In this document: positions 46,004 to 57,139 of the stretch, piece by piece
How positions within the stretch are numbered: position 1 is the first letter of the stretch
How the letters are laid out: every line of letters starts with the position of its first letter
NCBI GenBank assembly: GCA_963920525.1
Contig: OY986438.1
Span: 95,454,557-95,518,556 of the forward strand
Direction of reading: 5' to 3'
DNA: 64,000 nucleotides
Origin: Dichetophora obliterata
Lineage: Eukaryota; Arthropoda; Insecta; Diptera; Sciomyzidae
The notes under the pieces: model-generated
Databases searched by the model: none
What the model saw: only the letters and a program-made list of their open reading frames with translations
Told to the model about the DNA's origin: nothing
Made by a program: the position numbers and the translations under genes

Positions 46004-46011
46004 GAGACTTA

Positions 46012-46548
46012 CAGCCCTATTCTGGTTGTTAGCTTAACAAGAAATAGTTAAGGAGCTCTTGTTAAGCTGATTGTTGTGTTATGTAAATGTTAGTATTCTT
46101 AAAAATCATTTTCAACATAAAAGCTTAAAAAGCTTTTAAAGTTCACCATGCAGGGTAAAAATCGATATGCCTATTGAAAGAAGAGATGCGCAATATGAAC
46201 AGATGCTTCGAGTGCAGCTTGCGACTTTGCAAGCGCTTGAAAAATTTGCCACGGCTACTGAAAGATTTCATTATCAACACATAAAAGAAGTAATAATTCC
46301 TTCATTTTTCAGTTTAATGTATTTAAACTCAATATTATATTATAATTTGTAGTTTTTTTATTATTTGCACAACAATTTTCTATCTAAGCACATAAATTTC
46401 ATTCGTTGTTAAGACTCTTTCTGTCATTAACAAAATTGTAAGGAAAAGAGCTTTTAAATTTGCAGCAGAATACGAAACCTTAACAAATAGTTAATATTGA
46501 CTATTTTGTTAATGTGGTGAGCTTAGTTAAGCTGCCAGAATAGGGCTG
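46012..46548. mobile_element. Non-autonomous DNA transposon with CAGCCCTATTCTGG ends
   Basis: The left CAGCCCTATTCTGG (46012) and right CCAGAATAGGGCTG (to 46548) are perfect 14-bp inverted ends. Sub-terminal TTAAC/GTTAA motifs are also inverted. GAGACTTA before and AAGACTTA one base after give an imperfect 8-bp flank. Length is 537 bp. It contains a short coding remnant at 46167-46352. Superfamily (hAT or Harbinger) is undecided. Confidence 0.65.
46167..46352 (+). CDS. Short coding remnant in the 46.0-kb transposon
   Basis: A 61-codon frame starts MPIERRDAQYEQMLRVQL and continues with TLQALEKFATATERFHYQ. The amphipathic, Gln/Glu-rich helix resembles the C-terminal helix of Myb/SANT-like accessory proteins of some DNA transposons. 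The resemblance is compositional, so the assignment is tentative. It may be a fragment of an ancestral accessory gene. Confidence 0.3.
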   Translation: MPIERRDAQYEQMLRVQLATLQALEKFATATERFHYQHIKEVIIPSFFSLMYLNSILYYNL

Positions 46549-47609
46549 AAAGACTTAAATTTTAAAATGCCGTTTATATGGGAAATAATTTTATTTTCAA
46601 AAAAAATCCCGATATCTTCCTTTAAGGGCACGTTCTCATCTACAGGGCCAAAAACACAGTAATGTTTTTAAGTTTTTTTTTTATAAAAGGAAGTTCATGA
46701 ACTCTTTGAGTTTTTCGGAAGTTATTTATTGATTCTTAGAGTGTAGAAAAATATTTTTTTTGTGCATAAATGTGTAGTGTGAAGTGCCAATACGCCGTCA
46801 ATCGCACAACAATTTCATGTCATCTGATATAAAAAAACAACATTTTCTTTTAATTTTATTATGTTTATTGGAGCTTGAATCCGTAATCTTATATATATAA
46901 CGCAAACGCAAATTTTGTCCGGCGTGAAGCTTTTTAAGTACAAGTCCAATCTTAATAAATTTAGCATGATTTGGTAAGTTCAGACCTGTAGATGTGCAAC
47001 CTGGACTTTTTATTTCTTAAAAATTTATATTTTTTAAGTTATAGCGGGTTAAAGTTTGCATATAATTGATGTTGTTATGTTGATTTTTCTCTACTTAATT
47101 TCAGCATATGCCTAAAAATATGTGAGGTATTTAGCGCCACCTATCGGCTTATAGCTATGAAATTGTTATACTGACGAATAATCTTTTATAATTTCACAGC
47201 TAAACCTCTGAATGGATATATTCAATATCAAAGTGATACTGGAATGATTTCTTTCAGTTGAAAAAAGATTTCTCAGCTGTTGGTCGGAAAATTTTTAAAC
47301 ACAAAAATTTAGTAAAAAAAACCGCGTATATTGCAAAAAGGCCCAAATTAATTTCTTTTCAATTTTAATCAGTGGAAAATCTATTCAATAGCTTAAAATA
47401 AAATCTGGGTATGTTTGATTTTGGCGTTTTAACACCATACAGGTTTACTAGTATCAATAAATATGTAGTCGAAAATTTGAAAAATGGCGGAAATAGGGAT
47501 TTTTAGCAGCGTTTTTTGTCACATTTTTCGCTCTTTAAATTGCTCTAAAAAGTGACACAGTTTCGATAGTATCGTAAATATAGACGTAGACTTTCATTTT
47601 ATACAGTAA
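46549..47609. other. Unassigned sequence, possible old Helitron pieces
   Basis: TATTTAGCGCCACCTATCGG near 47127 resembles CAGCGCCACCTACCG inside the Helitron at 47610-47865, so an older related fragment may be present. Nothing else is recognised. Confidence 0.3.
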
Positions 47610-47865
47610 CTAGCTGAACCGGTGTGCTTCGCTACTCCCCTCGTTATAAAATAAAATTAAAAGTATTTATATATTTTTCACGCCATTGAATTTTCGAAAT
47701 AAGTCCACCCCAGCGCCACCTACCGTGTCCATTTATACACAAATTATTTTCTTATGATCAAACAAACATACATTCTGAATTTCAGTTAAATTCAATTTCA
47801 GTTAACCAGCCGTTTTGGAGTCCATACGTTACATACATACACACATCCTATTTTATATATATAGA
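47610..47865 (-). mobile_element. Short non-autonomous Helitron
   Basis: On the minus strand it starts TCTATATATATAAAATAGG and ends GAAGCACACCGGTTCAGCTAG. The 5' TC follows A and the 3' CTAG precedes T, the A|T insertion rule of Helitrons. No terminal inverted repeat or target duplication exists, as expected. Length is 256 bp. It shares the CAGCTAG end type with the larger Helitron at 54949-60249. Confidence 0.7.
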
Positions 47866-48454
47866 TAGAGAAAAATGCTGGTTTTTTTTCATTTATATTT
47901 TTCAGAACTATTTTAAAGCATTTCATCTTCAAAATAAAAATTATTCAAAAACAAATTTGTTGTTTTTGTTGCCTTCTTCAAGCTTACTTGATATAAAAAG
48001 CTCACAATTAAATTCATGTAAAAATTTGTTTTGTTTTACAAAAAGTTTTCGTTTGATATTTTTAATGATGAATTTGTTGTTCTTGTTTATTTTTTATGTT
48101 GGTTAAAACTAAATGTAATTCAAAGTTATGTTTAATAAATTTAAATAAATATCGGTACAATTTTAATTATTTTTTTTTTGTAGTAAAGAGGATATGAATA
48201 CATTTATATTTGAAAAGTATTTTTATTTTTAGTTAACAAAATACATTTTTAGTATGGAAATAATATAATGCATAATATAAATAATTCGAATTTATTATGG
48301 TCAAAAATAGAGTTTTCAAAGCACAACGCTTGATTAATAACGCATGCACTAACCTGCGTAGCAGTACACGTTTAATATTTTGGACCACTTTTTAATCCAA
48401 ACTTTGGTTTAAAGGAATTTTTAATCCAAAAATGACTATTTTTTAATCCCTAGG

Positions 48455-48815
48455 GTAAGCAGGGTCTCAAACCCACGTTCCTGAAAGGAACTAACTTGCA
48501 TTCGTAATGATGCAACATAACCGAGACCTTACTGTCAACTGAGTTGGACGAGTGGATAAGGTGTTGGACAAGCACATCAGAGGACGTGTGTTCAAATCAC
48601 GAACTGGTCAGAAATTCTTTTATTTTAGTTTTATTTAGCTAAGCCTCGGACCCACTCTTGTTCTTGCTTCCTTACCTACTGCAAGCTTACTTGCTTTCGT
48701 AATGATGAAAAATAAGCGAAACCTTGCTAACAACTGAGTTATCTGAGTTGAACGATTGAATAAAGTGTTGGACTAGCACATCAGAGGATGTGTGTTCAAA
48801 TTATTTAAGAAATTT
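48455..48815. repeat. Cluster of tRNA-like sequences with an about 200-bp tandem duplication
   Basis: 48536-48612 (plus) resembles a tRNA-Leu/Ser body: TTGGACGAGTGGATAAGG, GTTGGACAAGC, then GTGTTCAAATCAC. A diverged second copy lies at 48742-48810 (GTTGGACTAGCACATCAGAG), and both are preceded by related CATTCGTAATGATG sequence. On the minus strand 48455-48530 holds another tRNA-like T-arm (GTGGGTTTGAGACCC). Acceptor pairing is not convincing, so these look like SINE heads or tRNA pseudogenes. Confidence 0.45.
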
Positions 48816-48969
48816 TTTATTTTATGTTTGTATTGATTATTACTTCTTTTTTTAAGCAATTTAAATTTTAAAATTTTAAACTTTTCCTTGGATTAAAAAG
48901 TAATCTTTTTTTGGTGTTGTCCCATATCGTCGCTCGCGTGACAAACTGTCGTAATCCACATTCTTAAAA

Positions 48970-49470
48970 TATTTCAAGAGAACGTTTTTTGAAGCGAAGC
49001 TTTTTACGCCTCGTTTTGTGATTTGCTTGAGTGAAATCTGAAAAACGACACTTTTTTCTATACACCATTTTCTTAGAATTTTTGTTGCTTTTTGTGTCAA
49101 TTGTAACAGGAGAATATAAAATTAATAAAAATATCTCTTTGTTAGCAAAGAGAACCGAACTCGTACCCTTTCGATTGACAGTCCTAAACACTACCAACTG
49201 ATCCAAAAACCTTCGTTAACTATGTTAGTTTATTTAATATTAAGTATTAACTGAAGCTATGTTGCATAGATGACAATAATCTATTATAGGATTGTGCATT
49301 AGCTATCCTACATTTGAATGCGTGAAGCTATGGTGCAGATCACATTAATCTACTATATAAAAGGATTGTGTATTGGCTATCCAAACAACAAAATCAGCAA
49401 ACAAATATAACAAAACAAATGTTGCTTCTACTCACTACCATTGTCATTAACATCGCTAAGTACGTGTTTT
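48970..49470 (-). repeat. Dispersed composite repeat, copy 2 (blocks A, B and C contiguous)
   Basis: Blocks A (AAGCGAAGCTTTTTACGCC), B (GGATTGTGTATTGGCTATCC) and C (AAATGTTGCTTCTACTCAC) occur here in order and close together, whereas in copy 1 B and C are separated by about 800 bp. This copy therefore approximates the empty site for the 20.6-21.4 kb insertion. A short internal duplication of block B is present (49262-49390). Confidence 0.6.
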
Positions 49471-49514
49471 CTTCTGTTGATGAGAATAGTCTGTTCCTGA
49501 ACTAACTTCAAGAA

Positions 49515-50430
49515 CTGCTGGAACTTAAAATTTATGAATTGACACAAGTTATGCGGCAAAGTAATAAACAGTTTTCGTCATTGCTAACGAAGATTGGTGA
49601 TGGTAAAAAACTTGAGCAAAACGAATTACATTTAATAGAAAGCCGATTTTTTTACGAAGGAAACTGCCAGCCGCCAGTGTTCAAATGAAATAAGATTATT
49701 TTTTAGTAATTCTTCTGTAGATTTCTTTAATAATTCTATCTTACACGCAATAGAACACTCTAAAATTTCCTCTGCAATAGATAACACTAGTGGATGTAAA
49801 AATAATGAACAATTACAAGCATTTAAACAAAAATTGCATAATTTGAAAGTCATCGATACAGGTGGTTTACCAACTGAAATTGTTTTTGCCACCAATAAAT
49901 ATTACCTAATAACAACAAATATTAATGTTAGAGATGGTTTGGCAAATGGGGCTATTGGTAAACTAATGCACATTGAAATTGACCAGAATGACCAGGTTAA
50001 AAAAGTTTGGCTGAAATTCGATGAGTCTAAAATTGGTCACAAAACAAGAATGAAATCTTCTGCTGACGCTCAATCGATTCAAGTTGGAAGAAGAGCTGTA
50101 CCAATACTACAAAAAAACAGCAGCATACCTCTTAATAAAAATAAAGCAATCACAGTTACAAGAAATCATTTTCCATTAATTCCTGCAACTATTATAGGCT
50201 ATAAAAGGCTATAACTATTCAGAAATCTGTTGGCAGATTTTTTACGAATATGACAAAAAGCATACCTTGCAATTACTCTACGTCGCTTTGTCTCATGTTA
50301 CTAGTATTGAAGGACTTTTTATCACAACCTCTGGTGACAACCCTCAACAATTTATATTTCATCATGATAGGCGAAATGATTTTTCTAATGTTGATTTAAT
50401 TCGAGAATTACAAAGATTATCTCTTAAAAA
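49515..50430 (+). pseudogene. Pif1-type helicase fragment, frameshifted
   Basis: Segments in order are YELTQVMRQSNKQF with LLTKIGDGKKL (Pif1 region after the Walker motifs), VIDTGGLPTEIVFATNKYYL, NINVRDGLANGAIGKL (the NGAxG block), VGRRAVPILQ, TVTRNHFPLIPA, and finally LQLLYVALSHVTSIEGLFIT, the helicase VALSRVTS motif VI with Arg changed to His. Frames change at a T-run near 49648 and again near 50205, where the preceding THxxQG motif is damaged. The role would be unwinding during rolling-circle transposition. Confidence 0.7.
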
Positions 50431-50493
50431 ATGATAAACTAAATACATTACTATAAAAAAATCGATAGAGAGCAAACAGTTCTTTTCGGTAAT

Positions 50494-51105
50494 GACTTTT
50501 AATTGTCAGAGTCTCCATGCGCATTCTCAAGATCTAACCGGTTCTATAACTCAAATCTGTGACATTATTTTGCTATCAGAAACAAAAATGCAAAATGATG
50601 AAAGAATCGATATCACTAATTTCGCTTGTATATCTCAATTTTAGAGAAAGAGTTGTTGTTTTTGAGGAGTTGCAGTTTATCGTAATTATAATAAAGATAA
50701 GTACAATACAGTCACTGGGAATATGTCAATATATTTAAACAGACTTCAGCTAAAAAATTTTTCCACTGATATTTCAATAATTGGAGAAGTATGTTCTGCA
50801 GAAATGATAGGTCCTAATGAACAGCATATTTGGATGATTTAGATTTACATTTAACCTCAAAATATGACCGAAAAACAAAATCGATAACATAATAAAACTT
50901 ATCCACAGATCTCTTTTATGTTAAACACGAGTAGGTTCCATTGAACTGGGTGAAAACTATCACAAAATGCCAATTGTTTTTGGTGGAGATTTTAATTGCG
51001 ATTTTAGACATGAATCCTCAAAGGCACTTAAACAATTCCTTTTTGATAAATTTAATTTACAAATAATAAGCGATCCAAATATTTATACAACACGATTAGG
51101 CACAA
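50494..51105 (+). pseudogene. AP-type endonuclease of the Helentron-like relic
   Basis: It starts at MTFNCQSLHAHSQDL (Asn motif), then DIILLSETKMQND (SETxM, metal-binding Glu), CCF*GVAVYRNYN (the GGVAxY region with a stop), and PIVFGGDFNCDFRHES (GDFN motif). Several stops interrupt the middle. The SLxAH...SETxM pattern fits Helentron endonucleases better than those of LINEs A-D in this window. Confidence 0.6.
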
Positions 51106-51289
51106 CATAACATCCATAACATACGTTTGCTATTTCAGTTATCATAAACCTTAAATTTCATTAATAAAATTCGAAAATAATAATTAAAAACATTTACAAA
51201 AATAATTCAAAATGGATGTAATATGTTATGAAATAAAATAATAATGATATGTAATAAAATCTACTGGTGTGATTATAACTTGTATTTTT

Positions 51290-51425
51290 TTTAATTTATT
51301 TGGTTTTGAATTTAAAAATTATTTTACTATAAAAAACTAATACATTAACAAATCTATGAAACTGTGAAAAAGCTTTGCTTCTCTCGTGTGTCCAACGACG
51401 CATCTATTTTTCTGTGTTAGTCTCT
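51290..51425 (+). repeat. Dispersed repeat end (TCTCGTGTGTCCAACGACGC type), copy 3
   Basis: It follows the Helentron-like relic and contains ATCTATGAAACTGTGAAAAA, GCTTCTCTCGTGTGTCCAAC, GACGCATCT and a T-run. It is the candidate 3' terminus of that element and aligns with copies 1 and 2. Confidence 0.55.
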
Positions 51426-51429
51426 GTTT

Positions 51430-52125
51430 CACTGCTTCTTTTGGACATGTGACCACTTAAAAATAACAATTTTTAAATATTTGGGTACCTTATTATAGTA
51501 TCTTGAATTGTGTGAAAAAAAAATTTAGCCGAGCATTTCCTACAAACTGTAGTAGCTAATTAATCACGTAGGAGTCATAACCCACAACTTTTATAAGGAA
51601 AATTTATTAAAGCAACAGTATTTTTTTTATTTAATATTGCTTTTAATATAAACGTATAATAAGTACTATTCAAGGAACAAGTCAAAAAATTCACATTGCA
51701 AAAAATGTAAGTCAAACTTCATTATTTATGTAAAATAAAGTAGATTTTATAATAAATGGAAACAAATGTTAAGATATAAAGAAATTAAAGTGACAAAAGG
51801 AAAAATACATTATCAAAAAATTTGCCACAACGGTAAAATTATATTAGATGTTATTTCTTGAGGTTATTCTAAGTTTTTTATTTTAATCACTTTTTTAACC
51901 TATTGAAATGCCAAATTTAATAATGTTTTATTTTGTTTTGCAAAGCTGTTGCGTACCTGCGTTGGTTTTTAATCTGTGAAAATAACTGAGGTTACAATTA
52001 GTGCTCGACCGATCCCTGATTTTGCCGATGTTGACGTTGACTGCATTTTAAAAACCGATACCGATTCTTTAATTTTGAATCAATGCCTATGCTGATGCCG
52101 ATGTTGAAAAATTGCTGAAATAGCT
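51430..52125. other. Unassigned sequence
   Basis: At 52002-52110 the motif GCCGATGTTGAC/GCCGATGTTGAA recurs in a CCGAT-rich stretch, possibly satellite-like. No gene is seen. Confidence 0.35.
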
Positions 52126-52129
52126 GGAG

Positions 52130-52846
52130 TGAAAACACATGTCCGCAACGTGCAAACTCAAAAAATTACAAAGGAAACCGCCACTTACAGCGAAACATCG
52201 AGCAGCAGGATTGAAGTTTGCTGCAGATCAATTTAAGTGGAGAAAATGATTAATCACTGACGAACAAAATTTAATCTCGAAGGTCCGGATGGTATGTCTT
52301 CTTATTACCACGATTTGAGGAAGAAAGAGCGTATCCTAAGTGGTCGTCAATACGGGTGTAGGTGAGTAATGGTATGGGCTGGAATTGGCCATTGTGGAAG
52401 GACTGAAATTAAGTTTCTTTCCACAACAATGAATCGCCAAGATTATTTTAACTTAATTGGTAATGAAATAGTTAATCGTGGGTCACAATTAACTAAAAAT
52501 TCATTAATATTTCAACAAAAACACGCTGCTGTACATACAGGAAGAATAGTAAAAACCTTCTTTCGAGAACAGGATATTGAAATATTGTAGTGTCCCGAAT
52601 GATCACATGACCTGAATATTATTGAAAACTGCTGGTGCTACCTTGCAAGGGAAGTTTATGCCGATAGTAGGCAATATAATACCATTCAGGAATTTATAAG
52701 TAGCCTAATTTCGAATTGGAAAGCGATACTGAGACACTACATAAAAAATACTTTTTATTCACTACCAAATTGCCGTACTGAAGTTTTAAAAAACAAATGG
52801 AGGCGTTACTCAATACTTAATACTTACATTATAAAAATTAAAAATT
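52130..52846 (+). pseudogene. Tc1/Tc3-like transposase relic
   Basis: Recognisable parts are AKHRAAGLKFA with FKWRK, LITDEQN (first Asp at 52259-52261), DGMSSYYHDLRKKERILSG, MVWAGIGHCGRTEIKFLS, FQQKHAAVHTGR and HDLNIIENCWCYLAREVY. The second catalytic Asp (FQQD) is replaced by Lys; the final Glu is kept (IIEN). The C-terminus reads FYSLPNCRTEVLKNKW. Stops and frameshifts are present, so it is inactive. Confidence 0.78.
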
Positions 52847-53081
52847 GATTTCATATAATTTTTTGCTTTTGAATAATATTGTGCTATCTTTTTGTCGTAC
52901 TACTGAATATGGTTTTGTTATTTTCTGAACAACATATTCAATTTTTAAATGAAATTTCTATATTTTTTCATTTTGTTTTTAAATCTTATTAGTTTTTAGT
53001 TAATACAAATTTTTAATTTCAATCGCTTTCAATAAAATTTAAAAAAATTCCAATGTGCTATCTATTTGTCGCGGAGTACTA
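52130..53081 (+). mobile_element. Tc1/Tc3-like transposon relic, left end missing
   Basis: The right terminus GTGCTATCTATTTGTCGCGG (53054 on) ends at GTAC|TA, with an inner partner GTGCTATCTTTTTGTCGTAC at 52886. This is an IR/DR-type end. The transposase relic precedes it. No matching left end was found upstream. Confidence 0.65.
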
Positions 53082-53488
53082 GGGCTTTCAATCCTGAACC
53101 AATTTCTAGTCCTGGAATCCCGGGATTCCAATATATAAATCTCGGGATTTTATTTACAATAAAAATTTTTAGCAACTATAAATTCAACTGCAATGTTAAC
53201 GAAGGTTTTTTTTTATTACCGAAATAGTACTGTTCTTTTTTTATCTCTCTATGCACTTTGAAAGTATATTTTTTGAAAGTCAAAAAATGTTCCGTCTATT
53301 CGGCATAAAAAAATTTACATATCTTGAAAATTATAGAAAATTTTAGTTTAGTGAATTTTTAATACATCATCGTTGCCTTAAGCAAAAAAAAAATATTCTA
53401 AGAATATTTCATTAAACTTTCTTTTGCCTAAAATTTAAGTCAAAGTACTTGATTGAAATTATTTCAACAAAACCGTTAGCTAAGAATA

Positions 53489-53829
53489 AAAAAAATAAAA
53501 AATAAATTGGCCATTTCCGCTTTAGAAAGGACTTTGACCGAGCTCCTATTGATTAATTGTGTTGTGCGTGTTATTAAATGTTTTAACATAAATTATCGAG
53601 AACTGGACCTACAAGTTTAATGCCGGCTCTGAACGGCTGATGTTCTCAAGAAGCTTTGCATGGCAGTTTTTACTCTCTGAGGTTTGCCTTTGTCTGCAGA
53701 GAGGTGACGACCGAATAGAAAAATTAATTTATATGAAAAAACATTTTGTCTGAACTGGAATTGAACCCGGGCTACCGCGGTTCTTTAGCTTAAGGGCCAC
53801 GCACTCTACCCACTAGGCTATGGCCACCA
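53489..53829 (-). mobile_element. tRNA-derived SINE, copy 3
   Basis: Full length, with A box TAGCCTAGTGGG, B box GGTTCAATTCC and the same body as copy 1. Short flanks CTAAGAATA (53480-53488) and CTAAGGATA (53830-53838) match at 8 of 9, a likely target duplication. It is more diverged than copies 1 and 2. Confidence 0.78.
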
Positions 53830-53842
53830 CTAAGGATATACA

Positions 53843-54864
53843 TTAGGGCGGGTCGATTTATTTTTCGACAATTTCCCTATGATTTCCGTATTCTATGGGT
53901 TATTCCATGAAAATTTGCCAAAGGAACCATACCTCTATCGTTAAAATCAAGTCCCTTACTTTTTGTTGGTAGATTTTTTCCCAAATTGACGTTCGTATGA
54001 AATATTACCTACACGTTCACATCCATAACTCAAAAACTATCGATCGGGTTTAATCGCCAGTAGGCGCGTTGGAAAGGTGAGCTCATTTTGATCAATTTAC
54101 AAAAAAAAAATTTCTAACATTGGTCCAACGGTTCAAAAGTTACGGGCATTTTTGTCCAAATTTTGGAGCATTTTTCCATTTTTTTCATGATTTTGTCCAA
54201 GAATATTACTTTCATGGCCATTTTTTTGGCTCAATTTTTTTGACTTACGAACCTTACGTTACGACTGGACTGATTTGCGCTTTACATTATTGGCATATTT
54301 TTTTTTTTATTGGCCGTACGAAAACACCAAGACTTGAAAACAAACAAGACTTTCAGAAAAAATAATGTTTTTTTTCACATTTTGTCTTTTACTACACTCA
54401 AATTGAATATATTTTTTTTTGATAATAGGTTGATAGATACTTTATTATCTCTTAATTTGAATTTTTGTAGAAAAAAAAAGTAAAAAGGGAAAAAAATCAA
54501 AAAGTTGGTTTTATGTGTTATTTTGTTTTAGCAATATCGCATGAATTAATCAACCGAATTCGATAAATTTGCGCTTAAACTCTTCGTTTTGAATTGTCAA
54601 TTGAATTAAATAATGGATTGAGCCAAAAAAATGGCCATGAAAGTAATATTCTTGGACAAAATCATGAAAAAAATGGAAAAATGGTCCAAATTTGGAAAAA
54701 ATGCCCGTAACTTTTGAACTTTTTACCAACAAAAAGTAGGGGACTCGATTTTAACGATAGAGGTATGGTTCCTTGGGCAAATTTTCATGGAATAACCCAT
54801 AGAATACGGAAATTATAGGGAAATTGGTGAATTTTTTCACTCCCTACAAATCGACCCTCCCTAA
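53843..54864. mobile_element. Foldback element with TTAGGGxGGGTCGATTT ends
   Basis: The ends TTAGGGCGGGTCGATTT (53843) and AAATCGACCCTCCCTAA (to 54864) are inverted. Inner arm blocks also pair: ATAGAATACGGAAAT, TAACGATAGAGGTATGGTTC and GCCATGAAAGTAATATTC. TATACA flanks both sides (53837-53842 and 54865-54870). It lies 13 bp from SINE copy 3. No protein is seen. Confidence 0.75.
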
Positions 54865-55559
54865 TATACATGTATGTTTCATTTTAAAAAAAATCCAAAA
54901 TATATTTTTTGCTTCCAAAAAATGAAAAAAAAAATTATTTTGGTTCTATCTAATATATAAAATTCTCGTGTCACAATGTTAGTTACCATACTCCTCCGAA
55001 ACGGCTTGACCGATTTTTATGAAATTTTATATACATATTCAATAGGTCTGAGAATCGGCTACTATCTTTTTTTCATACCGCTAAGTGACAAGGATTGTCC
55101 ACCCCTATAATTTTTTTTTATTTTTTGGACAAAATTTTTTTAATTTTATTATAAATGTGGCATAAAAAAATACATCAACCCTAAATTTTCTCCCTTCTTT
55201 CACCAACCCCTATTTTTTAATAGTCGATTTAGTAATTTAATCATTTTTCATCCCGCTTGATAACTGATCCATTATCACTCGGTAAATTATCCCCGCCAGG
55301 CGTCTACCGGTGTCACTTCTCAGCCAGTAAACAGCACGGAGTAGGAATGAAACCGAAGCCGATCTCCTGTTTCTCTCACACAATAAGCCTTCACGCCTAT
55401 TTTTAAGAAAAGATAAAAAAAACTTCGAAACTACTGGCCCGATTGAGTTAAAATTTTGGCAGTGGATTTGTTCCAAGTACGATATGGTTTCAGAAATAAC
55501 TGCCACACCCCTTTACCCTAACCCTTTTACCGCCCACAAATATATAAAAAATTTTCGGT

Positions 55560-57139
55560 ATCAAATTGCTTTGGAGTTTTGTCTTGCACAGCCTCGAAAT
55601 TCGGTATTCAACCACAATTTATACATGTCGTTTCACTGATGACATTTTATGGGAATAAAAAATAAAGGGGAGTGGCAACTTCGTTTAAAACAAAACTTGC
55701 TATACCAAATAGTTTTTGAGCTACAGGTCGCACAGCATCGAAATTCAGTATTCGACCTAATGAAACACATGAAGTTTAGTTGGTAACATTTTATGGGCGT
55801 TGGACAATTGGGAGTGGAACCTACCATACAACTCAATTTTGAGATATCGAATAGATATGGAGTTATAAGTCGCACAGCTATGAAATTCAGTATTCGACCT
55901 CAATCTACAAAAGCAGTTTTACTGATAACATTTTATGGCGTTGGACAGGCGGGCGTGGCACCTCCCATGCAACCCAAATTTCCGATATCGAATAGATTTG
56001 TAGTTATGGGTCACACACCGTAAGAATTCAGTATCCGACCTTATTTTATCAATGCAGTTTCGTTAATTCCATTTTAGGGCGTAGGAAAAGTGGAAGTGGC
56101 ATCTCCTAAACAACCCAGAGTTGTGCTATCGAATAGCTTTGGGATTATAGATCGTACAGCGACCTCAACGTACACATGCAGTACTGATTTAATTTTATGA
56201 GCATTTTTAAAGAGGCGTGGAACCTCACATTTAACTCAAATTAGCGATATCGAATTGCTTTTAAGTTATAGGTCTCACAGCGTATAAATTCAGTATTCGA
56301 CCTTAATTCATACATGCAGTTTCATTAATGACATTTTATAGGCGTAGCACAAGGGGGAGTGGCACTTTCCATACAACCCAGATTTGTGTTATCGAATTGC
56401 TTTGGAATTATAGGCCGCACAGCATCAGAATTCAGTATTCGATCCAAATTTACACATGCACTTTCATTGGTAACATTTTTCCTCCTCCCATACAACTCAA
56501 ATTTACGATACCGAATAGCTATTGAGTTATTTGTCGCACAGCGTCAGAATTCAGTATTCGACCTCAATGTACACATGCAGCTTCATTAATTAGATTTTAT
56601 TAGTGTTAAAAAAGGTAGCAAATTTTTGCTATCGAATAGCTTTAGAGTTATAAGTCGCATAGCCTCGGAATTCAGTATTCGACCTCAATTTTCATATGCA
56701 GTTTCACTGATAACATTTTTTGGGCGTAGGACAAGGGGGAATAGCACCTCCCATATAACCCAAATATACGATAACAAATAGCTTTAAAGTTATAGATCGC
56801 ACCATGTGGGAATTCAGTATCCGATCTCAAGGTATGCATGCAGTTTTACTGAATACATTTTATGGGCGATGGACAAGGAGCGTAGCACCTCCAATACAAC
56901 ATAAACTTGCGATATCGAATAGCTTTGGAGTTATAGGTCACCCAGCGTCGGAATTCAGTATTCGACCCAGATTTACACATGGCGAGGCATATGAAATTGG
57001 GGCGAGGCACCACCCATACAACCACAATTTTCGATTGTGAATAGCTTTGGAGTTATAGATTGCTCAGTTTTAGAATTCAGTATTCGACCTCGATGTGCAC
57101 ATGCAGTTTCATCGATTGCATTTGAAGGGCATTGAAAAA
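55560..57139 (+). repeat. Tandem repeats (about 120-145 bp) inside the Helitron
   Basis: Each unit has GTCGCACAGCGTCGGAATTC, AGTATTCGACCT, ACATGCAGTTTCA, a TGGGCGTAGGAC-type segment, CACCTCCCATACAACCC and ATCGAATAGCTTTGGAGTTA. The AGTATTCGACC marker appears about eleven times before the LINE (roughly 55602 to 57079). Two more occur after it (60058 and 60187). Units are diverged, indicating age. Confidence 0.8.

Larger units (their letters stand above)
49515..51425 (+). mobile_element. Helentron-like relic (helicase plus endonuclease)
   Basis: A Pif1-type helicase C-terminal half (49515-50430) is followed within 70 bp by an AP-type endonuclease (50494-51105), then by a repeat end seen elsewhere (51290-51420). 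Helicase joined to a C-terminal endonuclease is characteristic of Helentron/proto-Helentron RepHel proteins. No Rep (HUH) domain is seen, so the 5' part is missing. Confidence 0.6.

Noticed and set aside
54120..54732. Matching open frames (FHDFVQEYYFHGHFFGS) on opposite strands as a conserved protein
   Set aside because: The identical peptide comes from the inverted arms of the foldback element, not from coding conservation.
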